From Mycogone perniciosa (Eukaryota > Ascomycota > Sordariomycetes > Hypocreales > Hypocreaceae): a stretch of 64,000 bases of DNA. How positions within the stretch are numbered: the stretch's first letter is position 1; each line of letters begins with the position of its first letter. Shown here piece after piece: positions 1 through 11,677 of this stretch. Below the pieces are notes generated by a model, which made no database searches, was not told where the DNA came from, and saw only the letters and a list, made by a program, of their open reading frames with translations. Location of the stretch: NCBI GenBank assembly GCA_025331125.1, contig JAOALB010000169.1, positions 41,271-105,270 on the forward strand, read 5' to 3'. The translations under genes and the position numbers were made by a program.

Positions 1-1348
1 CTCGACGAGCCACATAGCCAGATCCAGTGCACCAGGCGACGCCTAGGGAGTCCTTGATGGGTTCGATGACATGTACGAAAAAGTCTAGACTCTGTGCAAG
101 GGGATCAGAAGGCGGGGTGTTGTAGAAGAGCTGCGGTGGGCAAGCCAGGGCCATTTTGGGATCTGCGAGCATGTGAGGAATAAGAGCACGAAGCCAATAT
201 CGCTCGGGAATCTGCGCCATTGCATGTTAGACACGAATAACAGAACCGTTAGGTGAGATGTTTCTTACCATATCAGCGTCCAAGGCAGCCATAAACTGAC
301 CGGCACCTCCAGGCAACAAGTGAACCTGCTCCAAGCCGTAATTGAGGTTACCGGCCTTGAAGTGATGAGGTTGTCCAGGAATTTTGGTACGAGCCATATA
401 GTACAGGTTTGGGTAAGTCATGGCGAGGTCAACAACAGCGCGTTCGAGACCGGCCGACTTTCCGTCATCGAGCACGATAACACGGAATCTGTCATAAGGA
501 TAATCCTGATCACAAGCACCACGGACCGTATCCATGACGAGTTCATCGTCCTCTCCGCAGCACGTAACAAAGGCGTCGACAGTTGGGGCATCGCTACCGG
601 TTAATCTCATCTTGGGCCTTTGTCGTTTCTTCAACGACCACATAGTCCAGGTGTTGTGCATCAGCGACGGGATAGCGACGGCAATTTCAACAGCGATGAA
701 AACCCAAGCAGCGGCGTAGGTGGTTTGCTGCGCATTCTGGGCCCAAATGACACAGGCAACGCGAAGACCGAGATAGGCTATGTATAGACCGGTGTTGGCA
801 AAGGTCAGGAAAGGAACCATCTTATAGAGGTGCCTCTTCCAGCCCTTCCAGATATCTACGTCATCTCGATCGTGCAGAATGGTGATGGCATTATGGTCGA
901 CCGCCTCTTTGCCCGGAGAAGCACCCTTCTGAGGTAAAAGGGCAGTTAGGCTAATGTGGCTTTGATTCTATAGAAAAGAAGAGCAGGAGGACAAAGGATC
1001 AGTAAAGAGTCCAAGATTGTGAAATTGAAAACAGAGGAATTATACTATACGTACGATTGGGGTGGACGTGCCCGACCCAGCAAAAGAGAGATATCGGGAT
1101 GAAGGTGCAGCCGCGTGATCATACGGAGTGGTGGCTCCGCTCCGAAACGAGGGAGAGCTTCCTGTTCCTGTTATGGACGGAGGCCATTGTGGCGATACCA
1201 AGTCGTCTGGGTTAACACGGCTCGACCGGTTGGAGCGAAAGTTGTCGGTCAATGTGCGGCCTTGAGACTCGTCAGACTCGGAGCGTTGATGGCGTCGAAA
1301 GCCGCCGATTTCGACCATTTCCTCATATTCTTCCTGATGGTTCCTCAT
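1..1348 (-). CDS. GT2 family cellulose synthase-like glycosyltransferase, 5' part
   Basis: Membrane polysaccharide synthase; its 3' part lies beyond the left edge. Exons read as 1348-1055, 967-269 and 211-1, with introns 968-1054 (GTACGT...CTATAG) and 212-268 (GTAAGA...GCGCAG). The first ATG is at 1348; the longer frame upstream opens with GTG. A Ser/Arg-rich cytosolic N-terminus of about 100 residues leads to two membrane segments (VPFLTFANTGLYIAYLGLRV and the stretch beginning AAAWVFIAVEIAV). The catalytic GT-A domain follows: DAFVTCCGEDDE, VIVLDDGKS and ALDADM, the last interrupted by intron 2 and continuing with IPERYWLR and, near the edge, GSGYVARR. These are the substrate-binding and metal-binding Asp motifs of GT2 processive synthases. 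Known fungal relatives make cell-wall glucans; the exact product (cellulose-like or mixed-linkage glucan) cannot be told from this part. Confidence 0.85.
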
Positions 1349-4148
1349 GATGAGAGGCGGTTGTGGCTCTGCCACGGTGAGCGAACGTTTTTTCTCTGAG
1401 GCTGTTGGCTAGCGAGGGTACGCGAACGAATGATATGGGTGGTTGAGCGATTGATGCTGGAGGAGTTGAATTGGTATCTGTGATTGGCTCTTGCGACGGC
1501 AGAAGATGTCTTCAATCGCTGCTTGGGCACTTGGCGATCCTTGGCAAGCAGTCGGAGATTTTCCCCTTTCACCAAAGATAAACGAAAGTGAGGGCGGAGA
1601 TCAGACAAGGTGTGCTTGCTTGCAGGTGGTGGTGCTGGTAGTGGTAGTATAATAAACGGATAATGATCCTCTCCCCGGAACGATTGCGACAAAAACGAAT
1701 GTGGGCGGCGAAGGTATTCGCCAAGGGGAATGGAATTACTACCGCTACCAATGGCCAGCAGCAGATACAGGAGAGCGAAGGGCGAGGGTGATGAATGAGG
1801 AATGCAATGCAAGATGAGTAGAGAGAAGAAAGAGAGGAGGAGGGTGGGAGGAAGAATGTTTCGAACAAGGATGGTGGGACAATACGAGACGACAGCTGCT
1901 GACTGACCTCACTCACTGAACCGTCCGCCCCAAGAGACCATTAATACTGATGTGCCTACGGAGTACTACTACGAGTACAGCTACTACTGCTAGTACTCCG
2001 TACGGAGAGTATTAGTACTGACTCCTGCTGCAGCGCAGTGCAGTGCAGCGAGTGGCAGTGGAGAGAGTGTGATCAATCACTGCCGCTTCCACACACAGCT
2101 GCCATCTGATGGAGCCGCCTGCAGGTACACGTTACTTCCGGGCTGGGCTTGCAGAAGCGTTGCCCAACGCCTGTGGGGAGGCCCCTCAGCCCTTTTTTGC
2201 CTTGGCCGATCTTGTAGCGGGTACTTTGGACGCGTAGTCTTTCCATGGGTACAGGGTTCATTCCAGCTGTTTCCTGGTCCAGTTAGGTCCAGATAAGGAA
2301 GTGGCGCGCACCGAGCCAGTGAGATATGCACCAAATGCAGTAACGCTGAATGGAACCACAGCGCTCGCGAAGCGCTACACCCTCTCTGACCCTCATCTGC
2401 TCACCAATACGAGGCTTGCGTGGCGTGAGGTGGTTGCGAAAGAAAGAAAGAAAAAAAATCCCTGTGCAGCTAATTTTGGGACCTCCCAGTGGAGGAGGGG
2501 TGTGCGGACGGGCCGCATGCCGGTACGCAAAAGCAATCTCGCTTTCTTTCTTTCTTGTTTGTTTGCTTGCTTGTTTCTGGCTTTCTCTGTCTCTCGCGGG
2601 TGTATAAGTTGTCTCGCTCCCTTTCCGCTGCTACGGAGTAGTAGTATCACCATCACAAAAAGGGGGTTTCAACATGTTGATGATGGTGGTCGGCTACGTA
2701 TTTGATTGGTTATAATTCAGCCTCCAGCAACGGGTTTGTTTCCATCGTTATTATGGACAAGGGTGGTGTGTGATAAGCCGGAGAAGATGCTACTACTCGT
2801 ACGGAGTACTCGTAATCATAATAATGAAAAGAGGGGCAGGACAGCTCCATCGTAAGAAATTACCCAGGCAACCCGATCAGTTTAGTGTTATGGATGAAGG
2901 AGAAGAGAGGGGAGAGAGAGAAAATTCTTTGCTATCGCCTCGCCGCAATCATCGATAGTACCAGCTGGCTGTACTCGTACTTTGGACGGAGCACTCCATA
3001 TATAGACTGTGGCCTTTCCATAGATGTACTAGTGCCCACGCACTATCGCGCTTTCATCGGTGATGCCCATCCAGGATGTTGTTTAGGCGTCTGATGATAG
3101 TACGAGTACTCCGTAGTATTAGTTAAAGGAGATTTAGATACGAGGAGATGTCCGTAGATTCCGCACTCGTCATTCGCACACATGAACACAAAACAGGGAT
3201 TACTACGGAGTACTCGTACTAGACGCTCTACGAGTATGTACGAGTATTGTCCAGATGCACTAGAGGGGAGAGGCAGGTTACATGCACCCTCTGACACTTG
3301 ATCAATTCGATTCGCTGGCTTGTTGGGTCTGGTATGCACTCCACTGACGCCACTGGGGACCATTGGGACCACTGGGGCCACCATGACCACCGCCAGGAAA
3401 ATCCTGGAAGCGCTGGAATCAGAGAACAAAAAGAATCGATCGTCAGCAAGGGATGGATGGATGGGCTGCAAAGGGCCCCTTGACCCCCGTAACGGGCAAA
3501 ACAATTGCCAAGATCTCGCACGGCGAAATCATTCTCTCTGCGGAGTACTCCGTACTCCGTAGACTATCTATTACTCGCGCAATGTAATGTAGTACTACTA
3601 GTATGTATTGAATATGTGCAGAGCGCATAACATCCGCTGGCATCGCTCCATATATACGGAGTAGTAGTAGTACTGATAGGAGGAGTAGTACGAGTATTAA
3701 TAATAATAATAATTCTCTGAAAAAGGGACCGCTCGTGGAGGCTTGCAACCCGTCCTCCACGCGTATGTACTCTGTACTCCGTACCAAGTACTCCGTACAT
3801 CCGGTACGTACCTCCAGCGTTGTGCTACTAGGTCCCTCCGTAGCTGCAGCAAAAACCAACATAACCAAACCCGCTCCACTGCCTGTTTTGGTGGCTGCGG
3901 CTCGTCTCGTATTATTCTTCCTCCTCCTGCGAGTCGGACCGTCTCATCTCGTCTCGTCTCTCCTCCGCCATCTTTGATTGACGACACACGTGCCATCTGT
4001 AATAATATCGTTACGGGCCCTATCGACTACTATCGTTAACGACACCCTTCACTCGCTCTCTGCCTTCGTTGCCTTCGCTTTCGCCTTCGCCTCTGCGGAC
4101 ACTGACACTCGTTTCAACCCATCATCCCGCAGCAGCGCAGCAGCCGCC
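1349..4148. other. Gene-free intergenic region rich in short repeats
   Basis: No convincing gene. Open frames here are short, mutually overlapping and of biased composition. The stretch next to 1349 must contain the GT2 promoter and leader. The rest holds many TACGGAGTA/TACTCCGTA motifs (near 1960, 1995, 2632, 2797, 3105, 3205, 3540-3560, 3655, 3775-3800), AGT/ACT trinucleotide runs and a GAAA/TTTC inverted repeat at 2438-2554. Confidence 0.6.
2438..2554. repeat. GAAA/TTTC tetranucleotide inverted repeat
   Basis: GAAAGAAAGAAAG at 2438-2450 is matched by its reverse complement CTTTCTTTCTTTC at 2542-2554, about 90 bp apart, followed by a TTTG/CTTG tetranucleotide tail. The two arms could pair as a 13-bp stem. 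It is simple-sequence DNA; no function can be assigned. Confidence 0.5.
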
Positions 4149-5351
4149 ATGACGATTCGCTTCCTCGTCAACTTCGCCCTGTTGGCCATCCCCATAGCCA
4201 CGACCTTCGGCATTCTATTTGGCATCCAAACCCACCGCCAAGCCACGGGACAGACACCCTTGTTCGCTCCCAAGCCAGACAATGGCATCACAAAAGAGAG
4301 ATATTGCCAGAAGACGTATGGTATAACACCGAAGACCAAGGGACTACAGTATACACGTAGGTGCTGCCGCGTTGGAAGATGGGAAAGAAGATGATGATGA
4401 AGAAGAAACGCACTTTCGACACGACATACTGACACCTGCTGCTGCTACAGTAAACCCCAATCAGTGGGGCTGGAATGAAGGCGATCCAGGAAAACTATGT
4501 GTAAATGTAGGTTCAAAGCAGCAGCATCTCGCATCACTGCCAGTGCGGTACAGTCTACCAAGCTAACAGACGCTGGTCACAAGGTCACCTCATTCAACAA
4601 TGGAACCTATACATCAAGCACCACTGCGCCCGAGTTCATGGTGTCATGGCAATACCCCCCAGGAAACGAGTCGTTCCCTGTCCACGGCTTCCCCAACATC
4701 ATGGTCGACGACAACAACATGTTCCCCGCGACCCTTAGCAGCCTGTCCAAGATCAACGTCGACGTCGAGTGGCACTATGGCATTGGCAACGAGACCACAA
4801 CTGCCTCGGGCCTCTCTGATCTCACAGCCGAAAGGCTCAATGCCAACGTCGCCATTGACATGTTCATTGATAGCGACAAGAACGTCGCTCTGGACCCTTC
4901 CAAAGCTAAATACGAACTCATGGTTTGGTTTGCGGCCATCGGCCCGTCCACACAGCCCTATGGATATAACCCTGCTAACCCAATCACTACCCACACTGTC
5001 AACGGCACTACCTTGTGGGTTTTCCTATGATGCTTACGAGTATTGCCTTCTCTGAGCTCATGCTAACATGTTGATTGTAGTGACCTTTTTGCCGGTGTGA
5101 ACCAGAAGACTAAGCAGAATGTCCTGACCTGGTACTCTCCGACGCCAGTTGAGAAATTCACTGGTGATATCGCATCCCTCATCAATGCCACTTTCAAGGT
5201 CACGACCTCTGCTGCCCAAATTCCCAGCACCGGAGACTACATGGGATACTTCGCCCTGGGCACCGAGACCTTTTCTTCCGACAAGACTGTTACATTTTAC
5301 GTACCGCACCTATCGATAGATATAGAGACATCTACGAGTAGCAATACTTAA
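4149..5351 (+). CDS. GH12 endoglucanase/xyloglucanase-like protein with N-terminal membrane anchor
   Basis: Four exons (4149-4356, 4451-4506, 4584-5014, 5081-5351) give 321 residues. Introns are 94, 77 and 66 bp; the third uses donor GTGGGT, because the downstream GTTTTC choice runs into a stop. Residues about 5-27 form one hydrophobic segment without an obvious signal-peptidase site, so a type II membrane anchor is likelier than a cleaved signal peptide. The jelly-roll GH12 domain follows (FNNGTYTSSTTAPEF, then YELMVWFA carrying the probable nucleophile Glu, and GYFALGTETF carrying the probable acid/base Glu). Several N-glycosylation sequons (NGT, NET) fit a domain facing outward. Family members cleave beta-1,4-glucan or xyloglucan; substrate here is inferred. 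The ATG has a good context (GCCGCCATGA). Confidence 0.8.
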
Positions 5352-6504
5352 TAATAATAATCCTTTTTCGAGTTGTTTCAACTCCACTCCCACGGCACAG
5401 CTTCGACCACCCGCAATTCCAACCCCTGCAGACTCCTATGATCGACACAGCTTCCTAGACGGATCTCGTTCTAGTGATGCTGCCAAGCATTTCATACCGC
5501 GCCGTGGCTGGACCTGCATTTCTTCAACTGATGGTACCTACATGACAACTCTTGGCATGGCGCAATAGAAGCAACAGAAGCCTATCAATCCGATACGTCA
5601 CTCCGATACGTCACTCCAATTCGGTCTTGGTGTTGTGTTTCCTAGGAGTCTGGTCCGTGTTCCGGTGGCCGACCCGGACGGCTGGGGCAGCCTTGTGCCA
5701 CCTATTACCTTGTACCTGTACCACTCATATACTATTGGATATATGCGTTATTTGATACTACAGAAGAGTTGGACTTGCAATTACTATAATGCTGGATGAG
5801 GCCTTTTGCGTAACGGCGTCTCATATATATGGCGAATTGGTTGTTTAGTTAGTGCTGTGCGAAGTACATTGCATTGTTGAGTGAAAGCATATTACTCTTT
5901 GAACTAAACATTTGAACACCTGAATTGATAAACTTGCGTTTCTAAAGCAGGCTATTCATGAATTTCTGAGTCATATTCAATGTACTCGTAGTCAACAGAT
6001 ACTTGGTATGCCGTATTCGATACATCACTCACACTGCATGTTGGGCGATCGTGTGCCATCCCTCATAATGCGCTACCCTAGGGGGAAAACTTTCCGATGC
6101 GCTCATACAGTCAATCTTACATCACTACTCCGTATTTCTACGAGAATTAATGAATTTGGGTCTTTCGGTTACAGTCGATTTCTTCTTTAGGCAATTCACC
6201 TGATAAATAGACTTTGTGACAAGTGTAATCCCAGTAAGCTGACGGAAGTTCGATCCAGACTCAGTAGACTGAGTTGAGCCGCAGCAATAAAATGAAGAGG
6301 ATAGCGTCGTCTTGGCAGGGTTTCGTACCAGGCAGCTATCAAAAGTATCCGGTCTACGGAGTACTCTTACGTACCTTACGTACTCGTACTTTATCATTAA
6401 GCTCTACGGGTAGCAGAAGAGTTTATTAATAGTAGTGCCGCTATTTCATTCTCAAACACACTACGGAGTACGGAGTACGGAGTAGAGAATACTAGTAGGG
6501 ATCC
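5352..6504. other. Intergenic region, no gene seen
   Basis: AT-richer DNA after the GH12 stop, with no frame that resembles a protein family. Three close TACGGAGTA copies lie at about 6463-6484, just before the hydrolase remnant, and one at about 6357. Confidence 0.5.
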
Positions 6505-8245
6505 ATGAGAGTTCCCGAAATCCATCGCTTTGATGCTCCGCCTTGTGGAAGCAACGCCGATACAATCAGCAGAAGAAAAAAATACCTTTATCTGGGATGC
6601 CATGAAGCCGAGCATCTCACTCATTTGGCAAGCGTGTTTCACAGACTTTCAATGTGCACGTCTGTCCTTGCCCCTGAACTGGAATCGTTCCGTTGTCGAG
6701 GAGGAAAACAAACCGCGTGTGACCCTTGCTGTTATTAAATTGCCTGCCCGAGTCTCCGTCACGGATCCGAGATATGGCGGTCCCATTGTGGTGGTATCCA
6801 AAGGGCCTGGAAACTCTGGCGTCGATCAGCTCCTCTCCTATGGCAAGAATCTGCAGACAGTGCTGGATAGCCCGGGCGGCGAAATAGCGGATGGGAAACA
6901 CTTTAACCTTCTATCGTTTGATCCGCGAGGAGTGAACACTCCGATGCCTCGATTGTTATGTGTGAAGACGGCATCGGAACGCCAGCTGCGGTTGCGGAAT
7001 CCACCGAATTATGGGCACTCAGCATGGCAGAGCGAGGAGATTATCTGTAAGGAGATGGGCACGGCGCGCGAGCTCGCAGCGAGCTGTTGGTTTGGTGATG
7101 ATCAACACGGGAATTATTCGCTATGTGAACATGGCTCAGACGGTTGAAGACATGATGCAAACCATCGAGAAAGAAGGCGAATGGAGAGCCCAGGAAACAG
7201 AGAGACTTCTCGCTGCTTCAGTACTGGGGGATGAGCTACGGATCGCCCGTCGGCTCGACCTTCGCGGCGATGCACCCCGATCGTGTGGGTAGAACGGTGC
7301 TCGATGGTTATTGTCTCCAATCTGGACCTGATAAATGTCCGTTCTATTGTCCTGGCATCTCCGTGCAGGAAGTTGAATCTCGTTTTACAGACGTATTGGA
7401 ATCGCTCAAAACAAGTCTTGTCTTCATCCCATCTTTGAATGGGAGTAGCGAAGGAAGTGCCGGTTCTGTATTAGGGGTAGTTACATATGATGATCTCTAT
7501 TTCCGGTTTCTGTCTGCGATGCCCTTCCCCTTCGTCATGTCCGAGGTCTTGTTCAAAATACTTGCTGATATTGAGAGCGGAAATACATCATCACCAGCCC
7601 TATTAGAGATTGCCACTAGTAGGCCAGCGCCGGTAGACCTTTGCAACTTGCACTTGCATGACGATGATGATCTTCCATACGAACCCGAGCATGGCCCCAT
7701 TCAAACAATTACATGCATGGATGCCGGCGGCTATATGCATCCTTTGTCATTGGAAGAGTTCAATGAGTACCTGACTACCTTGCAGGCTCAGGGTCGATGG
7801 CTTAGTACGGTTTGGGCTCGCAACAAGCTGAGCTGCATGGGCTTCCATCTCAAGCCAGTTTGGAGACCGAGCTTGACGTTCCAAACGCAAGAGTGGGCTA
7901 ACATATCACAACCCCTACTCCTCATCAAAAATACCTAAGATCCCCTAACGCCTTTACGCAACGCAAACCGCTTGTCGACTCTGTTTCCCGGGAGCGTGGT
8001 GCTGCAGCAAAACTCGGGGGGGACACTGCCCATTCTCATTGCCGTCACTGTGTACAGCGTAGACGTTGTGGGAGTATTTCCACGTTGGAAAGGTACCTGA
8101 GTGGGGAGCAGTGTGTGAGCCAGAGTCGAGGCCGTTTCTTGGGTGTGTAGGGGAGAGGCATGGTGATGGAGGAGAGTGTAGGTTTGCGGATAGAGAGGAG
8201 GCGAGACTATGGGAGGCGATGACTGGCTTGAGACATGAAATATAG
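6505..8245 (+). pseudogene. Decayed alpha/beta-hydrolase of the tripeptidyl-aminopeptidase-like (TAP, peptidase S33) type
   Basis: Homology to the fungal TAP-like hydrolases runs through three frames. The first part (to about 7095) has FQCARLSLPLNWN and LLSFDPRGVNTPMP. The second (about 7100-7205) has RYVNMAQTVEDMM. The third (from about 7213) has LQYWGMSYGSPVG, with the nucleophile Ser in GMSYG intact. The third frame then meets TAA at 7936-7938 just inside the conserved block that carries the catalytic Asp (NT*DPLTPLRNA). A run of seven G at 8016-8022 shifts frame once more before the catalytic-His block (GHCPFSLPSLCTA), followed by TAG at 8060-8062. Recognisable C-terminal sequence continues to a stop at 8245. 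At least three frameshifts and two stops cannot be removed by plausible GT-AG introns, so I call it dead. Confidence 0.8.
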
Positions 8246-9183
8246 AAGAGCATATGGTTCCTATGACATAGAGCATCTGTTGGGTAAGCATCGGGGAATT
8301 GGTGAGCTTGATAATCAGATGTCATATCGCTCTTAGCTTTTCCGTGGTAGTGAAATGGAAGTATTAACACGTATGACTGATAATAGGTATTTCTACTCCG
8401 TAGATTCTGGTCTTATTAGTGATGAAAGGCGCATCGGAACTTTAGAACCCTGTCAATAATTTTCAGGGAGAAACAAAGGACCCCATGTAAATGCATTTTT
8501 TGAGGGTGGTACGAAGTAGTCAATCCTGTAAACTATTCGAGGAATGACGACATGAGGTTTGGGAGGCTTGTATGAGGAGAATTCCGATTGCGGAGTCAGC
8601 GAGGGAATTGGGCCTATTCAAGACGATGATACCTTACTTCATTCAGCTACGACAACAATTAAGCGACATCTATAGTTCTCATTTTGACCCTCGAAACAAA
8701 TACTATGGAGTACTATTCTGTCGTAATAGTCAAATAGTGCAGCGCGGAGGCTGTCGCGGGTGACAGTCTTCCGGGTATCGACTCTGCCACCGGGCCCAGG
8801 CACTAATCACCAGGTTTCTCTGTGGAGTCCGCGTATTGATCGGCAATGTGGACTTCCCCATCAAGAAGAAGCCTGGGGAAATGGATGATTAGAACTTCGT
8901 ACACTCCGTAACTGACGAGGTGCCTTCTGCCAGCGATTGGCCACATGTTTTCCTGCCCCATGAGGGAACCGGGATAACTCTCGCAGTGCTAGTTGGAAAT
9001 CACACGAAATAGGAAACGAATCTATTGGACAATCAAAATACGAAGTATACAAATGATGATATATGAACTTACCCAATGCCACTACCAATACTAAAACTCC
9101 ACTGCCGGCGGGCTGCCGGCGACCTCTGTGGGGAAGCGGATAGTTTACCGGATTCGTAGTATTCCAGCGGCTAAGTTACTTAC

Positions 9184-9319
9184 CCCCGCATAAAGCCAGC
9201 AAGCATGCTTGTGTGAAGCATGTATTAAGCATGGTGGTGGAGATTCACCCTCTGGCGATCATACCATTGCTCCATGTCAAGCCCTTCATTGGACTCGACG
9301 ATCACTATGTAACCCCCGC
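9184..9319 (+). promoter_or_regulatory. Two CreA-type boxes upstream of the sugar transporter
   Basis: CCCCGC occurs at 9184-9189 and 9314-9319. Its reverse complement GCGGGG fits the fungal carbon-catabolite repressor consensus SYGGRG. Paired sites upstream of a sugar transporter are what CreA control would look like, but a six-base degenerate site is common by chance, so this is a hint only. Confidence 0.3.
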
Positions 9320-9413
9320 AAAAGCATGGGTCTTTTGACCGTGTTTGCGTATCCGGATGAACGTAATCCTGATCGGATGCCACTCAAGCTCTAGGACTTG
9401 CAGATGCAGTACC

Positions 9414-9420
9414 TATAAAG
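9414..9420 (+). promoter_or_regulatory. Putative TATA box of the sugar transporter
   Basis: TATAAAG lies 117 bases before the transporter ATG at 9537, followed by a pyrimidine-rich stretch, the usual arrangement in filamentous fungi. Confidence 0.4.
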
Positions 9421-9536
9421 CCTCGCTTCATTCCCCAGTTTCAAGATAACCTCACCATGCGCCTGACTGTTGGCAGGAGTTCTGTGCCACTTTATCTGTC
9501 TCCATTTATCACAGCTCCCATACAAATCGGTCTACA

Positions 9537-11496
9537 ATGTCGAATCTAGCACAGGGCGACACGCCCCCACCCAAGAAGGGCGTTTGGCGCGAGCTTCGAG
9601 AGAGTCCATACATTCTTGGGCTCTCGGCTGTATGTTTACGTCCCGCCTCGGATACCGTTCGTCGAACGATTCTAACCCGTTTACCAGTTTGCCTCTATCG
9701 GCGGTTTCCTCTTCGGCTACGACCAGGGGGTTGTGTCTGGTGTTCTGGAGATGGAGAACTTTGCGGCACTCTTCCCCCGAATCTACATTGACAGCAGCTT
9801 CAAGGGATGGTTTGTCTCCACGTTGTTGTTAGCGGCGTGGTTTGGCTCCTTGCTCAACGGACCGATTGCCGATCGCTTCGGTCGAAAGGGCTCTATGCTC
9901 ATTGCCGTGGTCATCTTTACTTTTGGCTCTGCGCTACAGGCTGGTGCTACCACTGTTGGCCTGTTGTTCGGAGGTGAGAATTACCTTCTGCATTCGTGGA
10001 GACTTGATCTTGACTGACTGTTTTCGTGATCATAGGCCGGGCTGTTGCTGGTCTTGCAGTCGGTATGCTCACTATGATTGTGCCAATGTATATGTCAGAA
10101 GTCTCCACAGCAGGTATCCGTGGAACATTGGTTGTTTTACAGCAACGTAAGTCTCTCTCTTTTTCTCAATTCCTGAATCATCAAATTGCACAAGATTTCC
10201 TTGAGATTCTCAGGCCTTATTCCCCGCCTCTCGATCCGTGAACTCACCCGAGAGTCTTGCTAACGAGATATATAAATAGAGAGCATCACTGTTGGCATTT
10301 TCGTTAGCTACTGGCTCGAATATGGCACTCAGTATATCGGCGGCACGCGATGCGCTCCAGATATCCCACACACAGGAGGCACCCCTAGCAAGCCGGCCTT
10401 CGACCCCCTGAACGATGTCGGCCCTAATGGCTGCACCGGGCAAACCAGTGCTGCTTGGAGAGTCCCTTTCGCCTTACAAATAGCTCCGGCGCTGGTTCTT
10501 GGTGTTGGTATGCTCTTTTTCCCGGAGTCGCCAAGATTCTATCTCATGCGCAAGAACGAAGAGAAAGCCCTACGCTCCCTGGCTCAGCTCCGTCGAGTCC
10601 ACCCTGATTCCGATTCCTTGAGAGAGGAGTACCTTGCTATTAAAGCCGAGGTAATGTTCGATGAGTCGGTTTCTAGGGACAAGTTTCCTGGCAAAACTGG
10701 TGTCAGTCTCTTCTTCGCCGAATACATATCCCTCATAACATCTTGGCCAAGCTTTAAACGCATATTTATTGGTAGCGGGACGATGTTTCTGCAACAGTTT
10801 ATGGGGTGCAACGCCTTAATTTACTACGCTCCAACGATCTTTGGACAGCTGGGGCTATCCGGCAACACTTCGTCTCTTCTGGCGACTGGTGTTTATGGTA
10901 TTGTTAACATGTTGTCGACCTTGCCGGCCCTATTTCTGATCGATAAGGTTGGACGCCGGCCCCTACTCATGTGCGGCGCTACTGGGACATTCATATCACT
11001 TGTTATTGTCGGTGCTATTATCGGGAGATACGGTTCTGACCTCAGCGAACACGCCGTGGCTGGTTGGGTTGGCATCGCCTTTGTCTACATTTACGACATC
11101 AACTTCTCCTACTCCTTCGCGCCAATCGGGTGGGTCCTACCATCTGAAATCTTCAACCTGGGCAGCCGTTCAAAAGCCATTGCTATCACTACGAGCGCCA
11201 CGTGGATGTGCAACTTCATCATCGGGCTGATCACCCCTGACATGCTTACCACGCTCAAATGGGGCACCTACATCTTCTTTGCGGCATTTTGTTTGATTGC
11301 CGTGTTCTTTACGTATTTTATTGTCCCTGAGACTAGGGGTAAGAGCTTGGAGGAAATGGATGAAGTGTTTGGTGATACGGCGGCGAAAGAGGAGAAGGCG
11401 AGGTTGTTCAACATTGCCGCCTCTTTGGGTCTGACGGCACAGATTCCAGTGGAGAAAACTGATGTCATTAGAGCTGAAGCGGAGGAGTACGCATAA
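9537..11496 (+). CDS. MFS sugar transporter (hexose/quinate-type, sugar porter family)
   Basis: Plasma-membrane sugar/H+ symporter, 568 residues, 12 predicted membrane segments. Exons 9537-9629, 9688-9973, 10036-10146 and 10280-11496; the introns (58, 62, 133 bp) keep frame. Sugar-porter signatures are complete: FLFGYDQGVVSG in segment 1, the DRFGRKG loop, RAVAGLAVGMLTMIVPMYMSE, PESPRFYL, QQFMGCNALIYYAPT in segment 7, DKVGRRPLL and the closing PETRGKSLEEMDEVF. It converges on the PLP/M20 fusion gene with about 180 bp between stops. Substrate specificity cannot be read from the sequence; close relatives move hexoses, pentoses, galacturonate or quinate. The conserved Cys-containing loop after segment 3 (residues about 190-220) suggests the subgroup with a long periplasmic-side loop. 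Gene is intact. Confidence 0.9.
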
Positions 11497-11677
11497 TCAA
11501 ATACTGCAACACTAGGAGAACAAGCTGTCATTGTAAGTCTTGAATGGAGAGATTCCATATCTACAGGACGATGGCATTCCGCGATGCTTCATATAACATC
11601 GTCACTATCTGTAATAATAAATTGAGTTAATATATCATTATCATTTTCCCTTCTATCACGTAAAGGGCCTCTCATGA

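Larger units (their letters stand above)
8246..9536. other. Intergenic region and sugar-transporter promoter
   Basis: No gene recognised. The distal half of about 900 bases shows nothing specific beyond TACTCCGTA/TACGAAGTA motifs (8394, 8510, 8885, 9043). The proximal part contains two CCCCGC boxes and a TATAAAG listed separately. Confidence 0.5.

Noticed and set aside
1349..1375. Nine-residue N-terminal extension of the GT2 protein
   Set aside because: The extension starts at GTG; no in-frame ATG lies upstream.
1345..1916. Overlapping open frames of 115 and 155 codons upstream of the GT2 gene
   Set aside because: Low-complexity Ser/Leu/Pro translations of a pyrimidine-rich leader; no family resemblance.
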